Shown: piece after piece, positions 1-9,092 of the stretch | How positions within the stretch are numbered: the first letter of the stretch is position 1 | Layout of the letters: each line of letters begins with the position of its first letter | Assembly: GCF_008704655.1 (NCBI RefSeq) | Contig: NZ_CP023688.1 | Coordinates: forward strand, 1,240,001-1,304,000 | Reading direction: 5' to 3' | Source: Streptomyces rimosus | Lineage (GTDB): Bacteria; Actinomycetota; Actinomycetes; Streptomycetales; Streptomycetaceae | DNA length: 64,000 nt | Made by a program: the position numbers and the translations under genes | Notes under the pieces: model-generated | Databases searched by the model: none | Told to the model about the DNA's origin: nothing | The model's input: only the letters and a program-made list of their open reading frames with translations

Positions 1-1115
1 AACCCGCCTCGCTCCAGTACCTGTTCCCGCTGCGCACCCTCCAGCTGTACGGGCCCACCTCGCCCAACCAGGACCAGCTTGACCCGGAACAGCAGGACGA
101 CAAGAACGACTTCCAGAAGCAGAACGTCCGCGACTTCACCCTGGCGGATACCCGGGCGGTGCGCGGCTGGGCCGAGATCGGCGACTGGCGCGGCCCGTTC
201 CTCCAACTGTCCTACCGGGGCGGCCCGGACTCGGCGCTGTGGCGCGAGGCGGGCCGGCTCGGCGACGCCATCGGCTGCGTGCTCTCCGTCCAGGGCAGCC
301 GGCCGATGCCGGTCCGGGTCCCGTACGACGAGGAAACCGACTTCTACACCATCGAACTGTGGGGCCGGGTCGGCGACGGCCTGCGCGACCTGCTGGGTCC
401 CCGTGGCCGGTCGGCACTGGACTCCGGGCTCCTCCAGCCCCGTCCCGACATCGTCACCGGCCTGGGCCAGGACTTCCTCCGCGACCAGATGACCAACCAG
501 GACCTGCGCCTGGTCGCCCCGCGGCACGCCATGCACCCCGTACTCCCCTGCTTCATCGACCTGCGCTGGACCGCGAGCCCCGACGGCGCCGGCTCCGCCG
601 ACCCGCCCTCCGGCTCCGTACGCCTGGGCTTCGAGATGAAGGTCCGCGGCTGGGACAACTACCTCGGCGTCGGCACCAGCCCCCATCCGCACGGCGGGGT
701 CGGCTTCCTCGAATACCGCACGCTCTTCAGCGAGTACGGCCGCTGGGCGGGCAGCGACGACCTGCGGCGGAGCCTGGAGCCGTACAACTTCGACGCGTTC
801 GGCCGCAAGGGCCACGCCGGCGGCGACGTGGAACCCTTCCTCGCCGTCACCTACATGGACCTGCACGTCCTGGACCCGGCCTGCGGCATCGGTCTGCACC
901 GGCACCGCGACAACCAGGAGGTCTTCCTGATGCTGGAGGGCGACGCGCTGATGGTGGTCGGCGACTGGGCCGACTCCGGCAGCCGGGTGCGCTCCTTCGA
1001 GGTACGGCGGCTGCCCGCCGACCATCTCGCCCTCCTCAAGGGCGGCAACCTGCACGGACTGATGAACCCGGCGGACCAGCGCGCGTCCCTCTTCATGTTC
1101 GGCGGCTACGACTGA
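1..1115 (+). CDS. Cupin-domain protein, 5' end outside window
   Basis: The reading frame is open from the first bases of the window (first full codon at position 3), so the N-terminus is missing. A stop at 1113-1115 ends the protein. The C-terminal part has a cupin signature: GLHRHRDNQE supplies two His and a Glu of the first metal-binding motif, followed by VFLMLEGDALM, and GGNLHG supplies the second-motif His. The first two thirds match no family I know; they contain a His/Gly-rich stretch (SPHPHGG). The stop overlaps the start of the debranching enzyme by one base (TGATG), so translation of the two is probably coupled. A role linked to glucan or sugar metabolism is inferred from this neighbour only. 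Confidence 0.75.
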   Translation, partial: PASLQYLFPLRTLQLYGPTSPNQDQLDPEQQDDKNDFQKQNVRDFTLADTRAVRGWAEIGDWRGPFLQLSYRGGPDSALWREAGRLGDAIGCVLSVQGSRPMPVRVPYDEETDFYTIELWGRVGDGLRDLLGPRGRSALDSGLLQPRPDIVTGLGQDFLRDQMTNQDLRLVAPRHAMHPVLPCFIDLRWTASPDGAGSADPPSGSVRLGFEMKVRGWDNYLGVGTSPHPHGGVGFLEYRTLFSEYGRWAGSDDLRRSLEPYNFDAFGRKGHAGGDVEPFLAVTYMDLHVLDPACGIGLHRHRDNQEVFLMLEGDALMVVGDWADSGSRVRSFEVRRLPADHLALLKGGNLHGLMNPADQRASLFMFGGYD

Positions 1116-3127
1116 TGCCCGCCCCTCCCCTGCCCGGTGACCCCTACCGCCTCGGCGCCCACTGGGACGGCTCCGGCACCTCCTTCGCCGTGTACTCCTC
1201 GGCGGGCGCGTACGGCGGTTCCGTCGAGCTGTGCCTGCTCGACGAGGTCGGGGAACGGCGGGTCCCGATGGCCGTGGACTGCGACATCTGGCACACGTAC
1301 GTGCCCGGCGCACGCCCCGGCCAGGGCTACGGCTACCGCGCGCACGGCCCGTTCGCGCCCGGCCGCGGCCTGCGCTTCGACCCGACCCGGCTGCTGCTCG
1401 ACCCGTACGCGAGGGTGCTGAAACCGACGGGGACACGCACGCTCCTGCCCCTCGTCGCCGACACGGCGTACGACTGGGGCGACGACCGGCCGCCGCGCCA
1501 CCCGTGGTCGCGGACGATCCTGTACGAGACGCACGTCAAGGGCATGACGGCACAGCACCCCGAAGTGCCCCCGGCCCTCCGGGGCACCTACGCGGGCCTG
1601 GCCCACCCCGCCGTGACCGAGCACCTGACCCGCCTGGGCGTCACCGCGGTCGAACTGATGCCGGTGCACCATTTCCTCTCCGAGCCCTTCCTCCTCGACC
1701 GGGACCTGGCCAACTACTGGGGCTACGCCACCATCGGCTTCTTCGCGCCGCACGCCGCGTACAGCTCGGCGGGCCACGAAGGCGGCCAGATCACCGACTT
1801 CAAGCGCATGGTGAAAGCCCTCCACTCCGCCGGGCTAGAAGTCATCCTCGACGTCGTCTACAACCACACCGCCGAGGGCCCGCCGGACGACCCGACCCTG
1901 TGCTTCCGCGGCCTGGCCAACGAGATCTACTACCGGCTGGACCCCGCCGACCCGTCCCGCTACCTCGACACCACCGGCACCCGCAACACGCTCAACGCCG
2001 GCCGCCCCGAGGTACTGCGCCTGATCATGGACTCGCTGCGCTACTGGGTCACCGAGATGCACGTGGACGGCTTCCGCTTCGACCTGGCCGCCACCCTGGC
2101 CCGCCAGTACGGCTACGTCGACCGCCTCGCCGCCTTCTTCGACCTGCTCTACCAGGACCCGGTCGTGGGCCGCGTCAAACTGATCGCCGAGCCCTGGGAC
2201 GTGGGCGCGCCCGACAGCTACCAGGTGGGCCGCTTCCCGCCCGGCTGGAACGAGTGGAACGACCGCTACCGCGACACTGTGCGCGACTTCTGGCGGGGCC
2301 GCCCCGCCGTCGGCGACCTGGCGAGCCGGATCGCCGGCTCCGCCGACCTGTACGCCCCCGAACGGCGCGGCCCCGACGCCTCCATCAACTTCGCCACCTG
2401 CCACGACGGCATGACCCTGACCGACCTGGTCACCTACGCGCGCAAACACAACGAGGCCAACGGCGAGCAGAACCGGGACGGCACGGACGACAACCGCTCG
2501 GCGAACTACGGCGTCGAGGGCCCGACAAAGGACCCCGCCATCGTCTCCGTCCGCGAACGCCAGCGCCGCAACATCCTCGCGACGCTCCTCCTGTCCCAGG
2601 GCTGCACGATGCTGTACGGCGGCGACGAACTCGGCCGTACACAAGGCGGCAACAACAACGCGTACTGCCAGGACAACGCAACAAGCTGGTACGACTGGTC
2701 GACCCCCACCCCCCTCACCGACTTCGTACGCCGGGCCGTCGCCCTCCAGCGCGTGCACCCCGCCCTCCAGCGCACCACCTTCCTCACCGGCACCGGCAAC
2801 CCTCCCGACATCACCTGGTACGACCGCGACGGCCAGCCGATGAGTGTGGCGCGCTGGCAGGACCCGGCCACCCGCTTCCTGGCCTTCCTCCTCGCCGGGG
2901 ACCGCGCCGCGGAACCGGACACCGACGTCCTGGTGCTGCTCAACTCGGGTGCGGACGCGGTGGAGTTCCCGGTGCCGGGGCGGGCCGGGGCGGTGTACGA
3001 GGTGGTGCTGGACACCACGGCGGCGGACGGCGCACCGGCGGCTTCGGCGGCGCTGAAGGCGGGCGATGTGTGCACGGTGCCGGCGCGGACGGTGATGGTG
3101 GCCACGGCGGAGGTGCCGGGCGGTTGA
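1115..3127 (+). CDS. glgX: Glycogen debranching enzyme, GlgX/isoamylase type
   Basis: A 670-residue GH13 enzyme that hydrolyses alpha-1,6 branches of glycogen or limit dextrins. The N-terminal CBM48-like domain starts at GDPYRLGAHWDGSGTSF. The four GH13 regions are visible: DVVYNHT (region I), GFRFDLA with the nucleophile Asp (II), IAEPWDVG with the acid/base Glu (III) and CHDG with the transition-state Asp (IV). The motifs YWGYATIGFFAPHAAY and NWNDRYRDTVRDFW-type segments are typical of GlgX. The ATG at 1115 overlaps the upstream stop, and length and alignment support this start. The usual AHDG of region IV reads CHDG here. The downstream gene lies 54 bases away and looks unrelated. Confidence 0.93.
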   Translation: MPAPPLPGDPYRLGAHWDGSGTSFAVYSSAGAYGGSVELCLLDEVGERRVPMAVDCDIWHTYVPGARPGQGYGYRAHGPFAPGRGLRFDPTRLLLDPYARVLKPTGTRTLLPLVADTAYDWGDDRPPRHPWSRTILYETHVKGMTAQHPEVPPALRGTYAGLAHPAVTEHLTRLGVTAVELMPVHHFLSEPFLLDRDLANYWGYATIGFFAPHAAYSSAGHEGGQITDFKRMVKALHSAGLEVILDVVYNHTAEGPPDDPTLCFRGLANEIYYRLDPADPSRYLDTTGTRNTLNAGRPEVLRLIMDSLRYWVTEMHVDGFRFDLAATLARQYGYVDRLAAFFDLLYQDPVVGRVKLIAEPWDVGAPDSYQVGRFPPGWNEWNDRYRDTVRDFWRGRPAVGDLASRIAGSADLYAPERRGPDASINFATCHDGMTLTDLVTYARKHNEANGEQNRDGTDDNRSANYGVEGPTKDPAIVSVRERQRRNILATLLLSQGCTMLYGGDELGRTQGGNNNAYCQDNATSWYDWSTPTPLTDFVRRAVALQRVHPALQRTTFLTGTGNPPDITWYDRDGQPMSVARWQDPATRFLAFLLAGDRAAEPDTDVLVLLNSGADAVEFPVPGRAGAVYEVVLDTTAADGAPAASAALKAGDVCTVPARTVMVATAEVPGG

Positions 3128-3181
3128 CGGCCCCCGTACAGTGCGTGGAGTCCCCCTCCACCGCAGGCCAGGAGGCCGAGA

Positions 3182-3694
3182 ATGCCCGCCGCCAGACCGT
3201 TCCAGCCCCTGCCCCTCGCGGCGACCGTGCTCACCGGCACGGTCGCGCTCTACATAGCGCTCGTCGCCTTCGGCAACATCACCGACTTCGGCACCAACCA
3301 GGCGTTCGTCCAACACGTCCTGGCCATGGACACCACCTTCAAGGACCCGGACCTGATGTGGCGTGCCATCGAGTCGCCCACACTCCAGAACATCGCCTAC
3401 GTCCTGATCATCGCGTGGGAGACGGCCACGGCGCTGGTGCTGATCGCGGGAACGGCACTGTGGGCACGGCAACTGCGCGGGGGCACCGGGCTTGCGGGGG
3501 CACGCCGCTGGAGCACCGTCGGACTCCTCATGATGCTGCTGCTCTTCGGGGCCGGGTTCATGGCGATCGGCGGGGAGTGGTTCGCGATGTGGCAGTCGAA
3601 GAGCTGGAACGGGTTGGATGCGGCGGCGCGGAATGTGGTGCTCGGGGGCGTTGCATTGGTGGTGGTGAATCTGCGGGGTGCGGAGGAGCGGTAG
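3182..3694 (+). CDS. DUF2165-type small integral membrane protein
   Basis: A 170-residue protein with four predicted membrane helices (about residues 10-31, 70-94, 109-131 and 147-163). Conserved-looking features are FGNITDFGTNQAFVQHVLAMD after helix 1 and WFAMWQSKSWNG before helix 4, which match my memory of the DUF2165 family (predicted small integral membrane proteins). No function is known for that family. The ATG at 3182 follows a strong AGGAGG. It may be read as a single gene: the debranching enzyme ends 54 bases upstream, and a short hairpin overlaps its own stop. Confidence 0.8.
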   Translation: MPAARPFQPLPLAATVLTGTVALYIALVAFGNITDFGTNQAFVQHVLAMDTTFKDPDLMWRAIESPTLQNIAYVLIIAWETATALVLIAGTALWARQLRGGTGLAGARRWSTVGLLMMLLLFGAGFMAIGGEWFAMWQSKSWNGLDAAARNVVLGGVALVVVNLRGAEER

Positions 3695-3709
3695 CCCCTG
3701 TACGGGGCT
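3693..3709. terminator. Short hairpin between convergent genes
   Basis: AGCCCC (3693-3698) and GGGGCT (3704-3709) form a 6-bp stem with a 5-base loop directly after the stop of the DUF2165 gene. No T-run follows. It may act as a weak bidirectional terminator with the convergent small gene at 3733. Confidence 0.4.
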
Positions 3710-3732
3710 CGCGCACCGGATCGCCGTTCACG

Positions 3733-4056
3733 TCATGCCCGACGCGCCATACCGATCCACCGGTCGTCCTGGAACTCAGCGGGAATCTCGTCCTCGTCCG
3801 GATCGATCCCGCGGCTCTCCAGTTCGTCGAACCAGTTGTCGCGCTGCGATGCGGGGAGCCGATTTCCACACCACGGACAGAAACCGATTCCGACCTTGGC
3901 GCTGCCGCCGTCATGGACGATCAACCCGTACTCCCGGTACTTGGGAATGAACAAGACGAGGGCATCCGGGCAAGCGAAAGCGGAGCTGTGTTCATCGCAG
4001 GACCAGTTCACCTGGCTCTGCATCATTTCGCAGCAGTGATCAGTCATGGCTGTCAT
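3733..4056 (-). CDS. Cys-rich small protein, DUF6980-like
   Basis: A 107-residue protein with cysteines at 8, 9 (HCC), 20 and 29 and a C-terminal-half zinc-ribbon-like FCPWCGN at about 59-64. The start HCCEMM and the WCGNRLP element suggest the DUF6980 family, from memory only. The pattern implies metal binding; no enzymatic motif is seen. The start at 4056 (MTAMTDHCCE) could alternatively be the second ATG three codons later. It is convergent with the DUF2165 gene and shows no operon link. Confidence 0.65.
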   Translation of the reverse strand: MTAMTDHCCEMMQSQVNWSCDEHSSAFACPDALVLFIPKYREYGLIVHDGGSAKVGIGFCPWCGNRLPASQRDNWFDELESRGIDPDEDEIPAEFQDDRWIGMARRA

Positions 4057-4127
4057 TGTCCCAGGTTGGTTCTTCGAGTGTTCCTATCGGGAGTGCGTCT
4101 CCAGCCCGCATGGACAAGCGGCCGGCT

Positions 4128-4388
4128 CTAGTCCTCCACGGCTTCGATGAAATACTCGTAGCCGCCCGGATGGAACGTCTCTCCTGTGAGCTCCCTCAAA
4201 GCGTCCACCTGCTCCTCGTTCAAGGGATACACATGGACGAACCTGTCGACCAGGACATCCACCAGCTCAGCGGCGGCTTGCAGACCGATGCACGTAACAT
4301 CCATCTGCCGCTCCGGGAAATCAGAGTCGCTACGGTATTCGGTGACGAAGATTCTCACCTCTTCACCTTGGCATGCCGTGAACCCCAT
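4128..4388 (-). CDS. Small acidic hypothetical protein
   Basis: An 86-residue protein starting at ATG 4386-4388. It is acidic and has a compact alpha/beta look, with segments such as RIFVTEYRSDSDFP, AAELVDVLVDRFVHVYP and GYEYFIEAVED. I do not recognise the family. The same frame stays open far upstream, but only into the antisense of the neighbouring monooxygenase, so the short start is preferred. It lies 41 bases downstream of the monooxygenase on the same strand and could be co-transcribed. AT content is a little higher than in neighbouring genes. Confidence 0.55.
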   Translation of the reverse strand: MGFTACQGEEVRIFVTEYRSDSDFPERQMDVTCIGLQAAAELVDVLVDRFVHVYPLNEEQVDALRELTGETFHPGGYEYFIEAVED

Positions 4389-4429
4389 TCCACCCCCAGG
4401 GTCGCCAAAGCCGCCTCTCGAACAACCCT

Positions 4430-5605
4430 TCACCACTCCACGCGATACCCCGTAAGCCAGTCGTCCGCACCATCTCCCCCACGCCCCACACTGCGCGGCA
4501 GCATCACGTCGCGGACCAGCCGTCGTATCGGTCCCGGTGCCGACCGGCGGGTCATGCGTGCGCTGTGTGCCACTACCCGTTCCACTCGGGCGCGGCGCAG
4601 TTCCTCGTACGCGGCGAAGGCGCGTCGGGGTTCGTGCTGGTCGCGTAGGCACTTGGCCAGGACGATGCTGTCCTCTATGGCCATCGAGGCGCCTTGGGCG
4701 GCGTTGGGGGCTGCGGCGTGGGCCGCGTCGCCGATGATCACCATGGTGTCGGAGTACCACTGCGGGGTGACGGCCAGGTCGTAGGCGTGGGAGGCGATGA
4801 TGTGCTCGCCGGTGGCGCGGACGACGGCGGCGGCCGGGGTGTGGTCGTCGGCGAGGAGGGCGAGGAGGCGCTGTCGCCACTGGTCGGCGGTGACGGCGGC
4901 CAGGTCGCGGCGGGAGCGCTCGGGGCCCGGTGCGTTGGCGAACCACCACACCTCGCCGTCCGGCGCCGCCGTACAGCCGAAGAAGGCCCGCCGGCCGTAG
5001 ATCATGGTGTAGGTGTCGGGCGCGGACGGCGGTTTGATGTCGCGGGTGTAGCCGCAGACGGTGTTCTGGCCGGTGTATCGGGGGCGGGGTGCCGCCGGGT
5101 CGATCAGCTTGCGGACGACCGAGTGGATGCCGTCGGCGCCGATCATGAGGTCGCCCTCGGCGCGGCTGCCGTCGGAGAAGGAGGCCACCACGCGGCGGTC
5201 GCTGACGGTCTCGGCGGCGACGAGCCGTTTCCCGTGCCGTACGGGAATCCCGCGCCGTCGCGCCTCCTCGTGCAGCACCCGGTAGAGGGTGGCGCGGGTG
5301 AGCGTGCGCGGCCCCATCGCGGTCTCGTCAACCGTGCCTGCCAGAGGCCGCTCACCGAGCCGTTTGCCCGTGCCGCTCAGGAACTCCACCCGCTCGGCGG
5401 GGAAGGAGTTGGCCAGGACGGGCCCGTGCGCCCCGATGGCGCGCAGCGCTTCCAGCCCGTTGGCGAACACGACGAGAAACGCGCCCACATCGTCGGCCCC
5501 GCTCTCGTACGCCTCGAAAACCTCCGCCTCGACCCCCGCCTTCTGCAGAGCCATCGCGGTCACCGCTCCCGCGATCCCACCGCCGATGATCAGAGCTTTG
5601 GTCAT
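4430..5605 (-). CDS. FAD-dependent aromatic-hydroxylase-type monooxygenase
   Basis: A 391-residue group A flavoprotein monooxygenase that would use FAD and NAD(P)H to hydroxylate a small organic, often aromatic, substrate. The dinucleotide motif IIGGGIAGAVTA lies at about residues 5-17, the DG motif MIGADGIHSVVR near 165-176, and the ribityl-binding motif VIIGDAAHAAAPNAAQGA near 300-317. All three define the PHBH-like family, including the MhpA/kynurenine-monooxygenase-type proteins. The ATG at 5605 has a GGGGAG-like element upstream. The substrate cannot be read from sequence. The P450 fusion lies upstream on the same strand, with a strong hairpin between them, so they are probably separate units. 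Confidence 0.85.
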   Translation of the reverse strand: MTKALIIGGGIAGAVTAMALQKAGVEAEVFEAYESGADDVGAFLVVFANGLEALRAIGAHGPVLANSFPAERVEFLSGTGKRLGERPLAGTVDETAMGPRTLTRATLYRVLHEEARRRGIPVRHGKRLVAAETVSDRRVVASFSDGSRAEGDLMIGADGIHSVVRKLIDPAAPRPRYTGQNTVCGYTRDIKPPSAPDTYTMIYGRRAFFGCTAAPDGEVWWFANAPGPERSRRDLAAVTADQWRQRLLALLADDHTPAAAVVRATGEHIIASHAYDLAVTPQWYSDTMVIIGDAAHAAAPNAAQGASMAIEDSIVLAKCLRDQHEPRRAFAAYEELRRARVERVVAHSARMTRRSAPGPIRRLVRDVMLPRSVGRGGDGADDWLTGYRVEW

Positions 5606-5723
5606 GGCGCTCCCCAGGTGAATCGCCGTCCGGCGGCACGCGGAACCGCGCCGCCACCGTCCACGATGCCGCCGGGGCGGGGCGAAGAGCCAGACCCCGG
5701 TCGGGGGCCGGTACGGGTGGGAC

Positions 5724-5758
5724 GCGGCTGCCCGGCAGGGGATTCGCCGGGCAGCCGC
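5724..5758 (-). terminator. Strong hairpin downstream of the P450 fusion
   Basis: GCGGCTGCCCGGC (5724-5736) and its exact reverse complement (5746-5758) form a 13-bp perfect stem with a 9-base loop. It lies 35 bases beyond the stop of the CYP102-like gene on the minus strand. There is no T-run, which is usual for Streptomyces terminators. Confidence 0.65.
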
Positions 5759-5792
5759 CGCGGGGCGCCGAGAGCCGTGGGCCCTCGTCACC

Positions 5793-8700
5793 TCACCCCG
5801 TCACATAGACATCCTCCACATACCGGCCGGCCGCCGTGAGCTCTCGCAGCCAGACCTCGGCCTCCTCCTGCGTGGCGCCGGTACGGGCCGCGTACAGCTC
5901 GCGGAAGGCGGCGCGTACGCCCGGGGCCATCCGGTTGCCGTCGCCGCAGACGTACACCCGGGCTCCGGCGTCCAGCAGCGCCCCCACTTCCTCCGCCTCG
6001 GCGGCGATGCGGTGCTGGACGTAACGGCAGCCGTCCACCGGGCGGGCGCTGAACGCGGGGCGCAGGGACACGGCCCCGGCTGCCTCGGCGGCCTGGAGTT
6101 CTTCGGCGTGCAGGTAGTCGGCTTCGAGGGCATCGCAGCCGAAGTAGAGCAGAGCAGGGGCAAGTTGGGTGGCGGCCAGGCGGTCGGCGACCGCGCCCCG
6201 GAAGGGCGCCAGGCCGGTGCCGGCCGCTACCAGGATGACCGGTGTCGGGTCGGCCGGGTCGAGGCGGAACGCCTCCCGGCAGGGCTGGACCCGGGCCAGG
6301 ACCGTGTCGCCGGGCCGCAGTGTGTGCAGGTGGCCGGAGCCGGTGCCGCCGGGGAGCAGCGAGACCATCAGGTCGGCGTGGCGGGGGTCGGCGGCGGGCG
6401 AGGACGAGAGGGAGTAGTGGCGGATGCGCAGGGCCGGGAGCAGGTCGAGGAGTACCGGCCAGGGCAGCACACCGCGCAGGGCCGGGTGTTCCTCGATGAG
6501 GTCCAGGGTGGTGCGCGGGTCGTCGTCGGGGATGGCCTGGAGGGCGGCACGCTCGGGCGGACAGGGGTTGTGGTCGGCGAGCACCGCCCGTTGCGCGGCA
6601 GTCGGTCGGGCGTTCAGCTCCAGGTGGTGGGTGAGGAGCTGACGTACCGTGAGCGGGCGGTCCACGGGGAGCGTGTCCCGGCCGCCGCGACCAGCGCCCG
6701 CGCGGATGTCGAGGACCGCTTCCAGTGATACGCCCAGCACCTGCGCGGCGCGTTCGACCGCCGCCGCGCCGTTGGCGGGAAGTACGGCGAGGTGGTCGGC
6801 CGTACGGTACGTAACGCCTTCGGGGAGGGTGAGGCGCAGGAAGCGCTTGACGCGCGGGTAGCCGGGGGCGGTGAGGTCGTACGCCTCGGTGACGGTCATC
6901 GGCTGGAGGCCGTGGCGGGCGGCGAGTGCGTCCAGGGGGCCGCCGGTGACCTCGCGGACGGTGTAGGACGCGTCCGTGGCGTCGGCCGGTGTGCTCGCGC
7001 CGATGGTCGCGGGATCGCCGTAGCGTACGAGCAGTTCGGTGCGCAGGGTGGCCGTGAACGCCTTGACGGCGCCGTTCAGGTCGCCGGATGCGTCGGCCTC
7101 GCCGCGCGGGAGGAGCCGCTCGGCGCCGAGGGCGGCCAGCCGCTCGTCCAAAAGCGTGGGCACGCGCTGGTAGGTGGCGGCCCAGTTGCGGTCGCCGACG
7201 CCGAGGACGGCGTAGGGGACGCCTTCGGCCCGGGCTTCGTCGCCGGAAAGCCATTCGACGAAGCGCGCCGCGTCATCGGTCGGCTGTCCGTTGTAGGACG
7301 CGGTGACGATCACGACCGGGCGGTCCGTGGGGAGCGCGCCGGTCGCGGCGTCCAGCGGGGCCACCTCGGTGGTGAAGCCGAGGCCGGTGGCCTCGTCGGC
7401 GATGCGCTCGGCGAAGTCGCGGCAGGTGCCGTAGTTGGTGCCGTGGAGGAGGAGCAGGGCGGTGTCCTGGCGGACCCGCGTCGGCAGGCCGTCGTCCGTA
7501 CCGGACTCGGTGCCGTCCGGCTCCGCGGCTCCGCCGGGCAGTACGGCGAGGGCGGCGCGCAGGCCCGCGCGGTCGGCGGGGGTGCGCCGGGCGAGGGTGA
7601 GGGTGAAGCCGTCCGGCTTGAGGGTCAGGGTTTCCTTGATGCTCAGGCGGTAGTCGCTGTGGTCGATGAGGCGGTAGCGGTGCACCAGCATGGCGAGCAG
7701 CATCGTCGCCTCGTGCAGCGCGAACTGGCGGCCGATGCAGGCCCGCTCGCCCGTACCGAAGGGCTTGTACGCGTGCGGGGAGCGGGCCGCCTCGGCCTCC
7801 GGCGCGAACCGCGTGGGGTCGAACAGCTCCGGGTTGTCGCCCCAGGCCGGGTCGCGGTGCAGCATCGGCGTGAGGACGGTGACCAGCTGGCCCGCCTTCA
7901 GTGGGATGCGGCCGCCGAGCAGGGTGTCCGTACGGGCCTGGCGGGAGAAGGCGGCGGCGGTGGGCCACAGGCGCAGCGCCTCGTTGAGGACCTGGCGGGT
8001 GTAGGGCAGTCGGCCGATGTCCTCGAAGGACGGGTCGGGGTCGGTCTGGTCGCCCCACAGCTCGTCGGCCTCGCGCTGCGCCAGGCGCAGGGCGGCCGGG
8101 TCCTTGAGCAGGTGGTACAGGGCGAAGGACAGCGCGCCGGAGGTCGTTTCGTGACCGGCGATGAGGAAGGTGATGACCTGGTTGCGGATGTTGGCGAGGT
8201 CGAGCGTGGTGCCGTCGGCGGGGTGGGTGGCGCCGAGCATCAGGCCGAGGAGGTCGTCGCCCGCCTCCTCGCCCGGGGTGCCGTCCGCACCCGTACGGGA
8301 GGCGATGACCTCGTCCACGACCGAGGCGAGGTAGTCCGCGTCGGCCCGGAAGGCAGCGTCCTCCTCGGTGTAGTCGCCGTCCGGCTCCCGGCCGAGGCGT
8401 TTCATGCTCCATTCCAGGCAACGCACCATCGCCTCGACGAAGGGGTGCATGGTCGCGCGGGAGAAGGACTCGAAGTCGAAGCCGAAGCCCGCCAGGCCGA
8501 TGGTGTCGAGCGTCATCCGGGTCATGTCGTCGGGGACGTCGACGGGTGTGCCGTCGGCCGCGCGCCGGTCCCAGCTGCCGATCACCCGGCGGGCGACCTT
8601 CAGCATCGCCGGGTGGTACGTGCGCATCGAGCCGAGGGCGAAGGCCGGCATGAGGATGTCGTGCGCCTTGGCCCAGTTCGGTTCGTCGTTGTACGCGGTG

Positions 8701-8987
8701 AACAGGCCGTCGCCGGCGAACTCGCGGACGTTCTCCAGGGCGACCGAGACGCCCTTGGCGAAGCGGTTCTCGTCGGCCAGTTCGGTGACCAGCTCCAGGG
8801 AGGACACGAGCAGTGCCTCATGGCCGTGCAGCCGCCGCCGGTACACCGCGCCGTGCTCGCGGGCCAGGCCCATGGCCTGCTGGAGGGGGGTGTCGCTGAG
8901 GCCGGTGGCCGACAGGTCGACGACCGGCACCTCCTCGGACGGGCGCACCGCGCCGTCGACTGCTTCGAACGGGATCGTCTCGGTCAT
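5793..8987 (-). CDS. Self-sufficient P450/NADPH-P450 reductase, CYP102 family
   Basis: A 1064-residue fusion like P450 BM3: a haem domain (1 to about 470), an FMN flavodoxin domain (about 505-650) and FAD/NADPH domains to the end. The haem Cys is C417 in FGTGERACIG, the I-helix has AGHETT (277-282), and ExxR is E336-R339. GDGLFTAYNDEPNWAKAH aligns with the BM3 segment holding Phe87, here F96. The flavodoxin loop is LHGTNYGTCRDFA, and the NADPH end shows YVCGDGNRMAPGV. Known members hydroxylate long-chain fatty acids near the omega end using NADPH and O2 without partner proteins. The ATG at 8987 faces the PAS-LuxR gene across a 105-base intergenic region with a palindrome. Confidence 0.95.
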   Translation of the reverse strand: MTETIPFEAVDGAVRPSEEVPVVDLSATGLSDTPLQQAMGLAREHGAVYRRRLHGHEALLVSSLELVTELADENRFAKGVSVALENVREFAGDGLFTAYNDEPNWAKAHDILMPAFALGSMRTYHPAMLKVARRVIGSWDRRAADGTPVDVPDDMTRMTLDTIGLAGFGFDFESFSRATMHPFVEAMVRCLEWSMKRLGREPDGDYTEEDAAFRADADYLASVVDEVIASRTGADGTPGEEAGDDLLGLMLGATHPADGTTLDLANIRNQVITFLIAGHETTSGALSFALYHLLKDPAALRLAQREADELWGDQTDPDPSFEDIGRLPYTRQVLNEALRLWPTAAAFSRQARTDTLLGGRIPLKAGQLVTVLTPMLHRDPAWGDNPELFDPTRFAPEAEAARSPHAYKPFGTGERACIGRQFALHEATMLLAMLVHRYRLIDHSDYRLSIKETLTLKPDGFTLTLARRTPADRAGLRAALAVLPGGAAEPDGTESGTDDGLPTRVRQDTALLLLHGTNYGTCRDFAERIADEATGLGFTTEVAPLDAATGALPTDRPVVIVTASYNGQPTDDAARFVEWLSGDEARAEGVPYAVLGVGDRNWAATYQRVPTLLDERLAALGAERLLPRGEADASGDLNGAVKAFTATLRTELLVRYGDPATIGASTPADATDASYTVREVTGGPLDALAARHGLQPMTVTEAYDLTAPGYPRVKRFLRLTLPEGVTYRTADHLAVLPANGAAAVERAAQVLGVSLEAVLDIRAGAGRGGRDTLPVDRPLTVRQLLTHHLELNARPTAAQRAVLADHNPCPPERAALQAIPDDDPRTTLDLIEEHPALRGVLPWPVLLDLLPALRIRHYSLSSSPAADPRHADLMVSLLPGGTGSGHLHTLRPGDTVLARVQPCREAFRLDPADPTPVILVAAGTGLAPFRGAVADRLAATQLAPALLYFGCDALEADYLHAEELQAAEAAGAVSLRPAFSARPVDGCRYVQHRIAAEAEEVGALLDAGARVYVCGDGNRMAPGVRAAFRELYAARTGATQEEAEVWLRELTAAGRYVEDVYVTG

Positions 8988-9030
8988 GGCTCAAGCGTGA
9001 CCCGCCCCGGGTACCCTGCGACGCCGGGTA

Positions 9031-9048
9031 ACTGCATGATTGTGCAGT
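9031..9048. promoter_or_regulatory. Perfect palindrome in P450/regulator intergenic region
   Basis: ACTGCA (9031-9036), a 6-base spacer, and TGCAGT (9043-9048) make an exact inverted repeat in the 105 bases between the divergent P450 fusion and the PAS-LuxR regulator. Size and position fit an operator for a dimeric HTH protein, most simply the adjacent regulator. This is inferred from position and symmetry alone. Confidence 0.55.
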
Positions 9049-9092
9049 GGTTTTTCGCTGTCCGCTCTTGCGGCCGGACCGGAGAAGGGGCA

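Noticed and set aside
239..1114. Long upstream extension of the debranching enzyme frame
   Set aside because: It is the out-of-frame reading of the cupin gene, with Arg/Pro-rich composition, and the family start is at 1115.
1231..4131. 966-codon plus-strand frame across glgX and the following genes
   Set aside because: It overlaps three well-supported genes out of frame and encodes a repetitive Arg/Pro/His-rich sequence typical of a GC-rich shadow frame.
6792..9092. Plus-strand frame antisense to the P450 fusion joined to the PAS-LuxR gene
   Set aside because: The part before 9093 is antisense to the P450 and Gly/Val/Arg-rich; only the portion from ATG 9093 reads as a protein.
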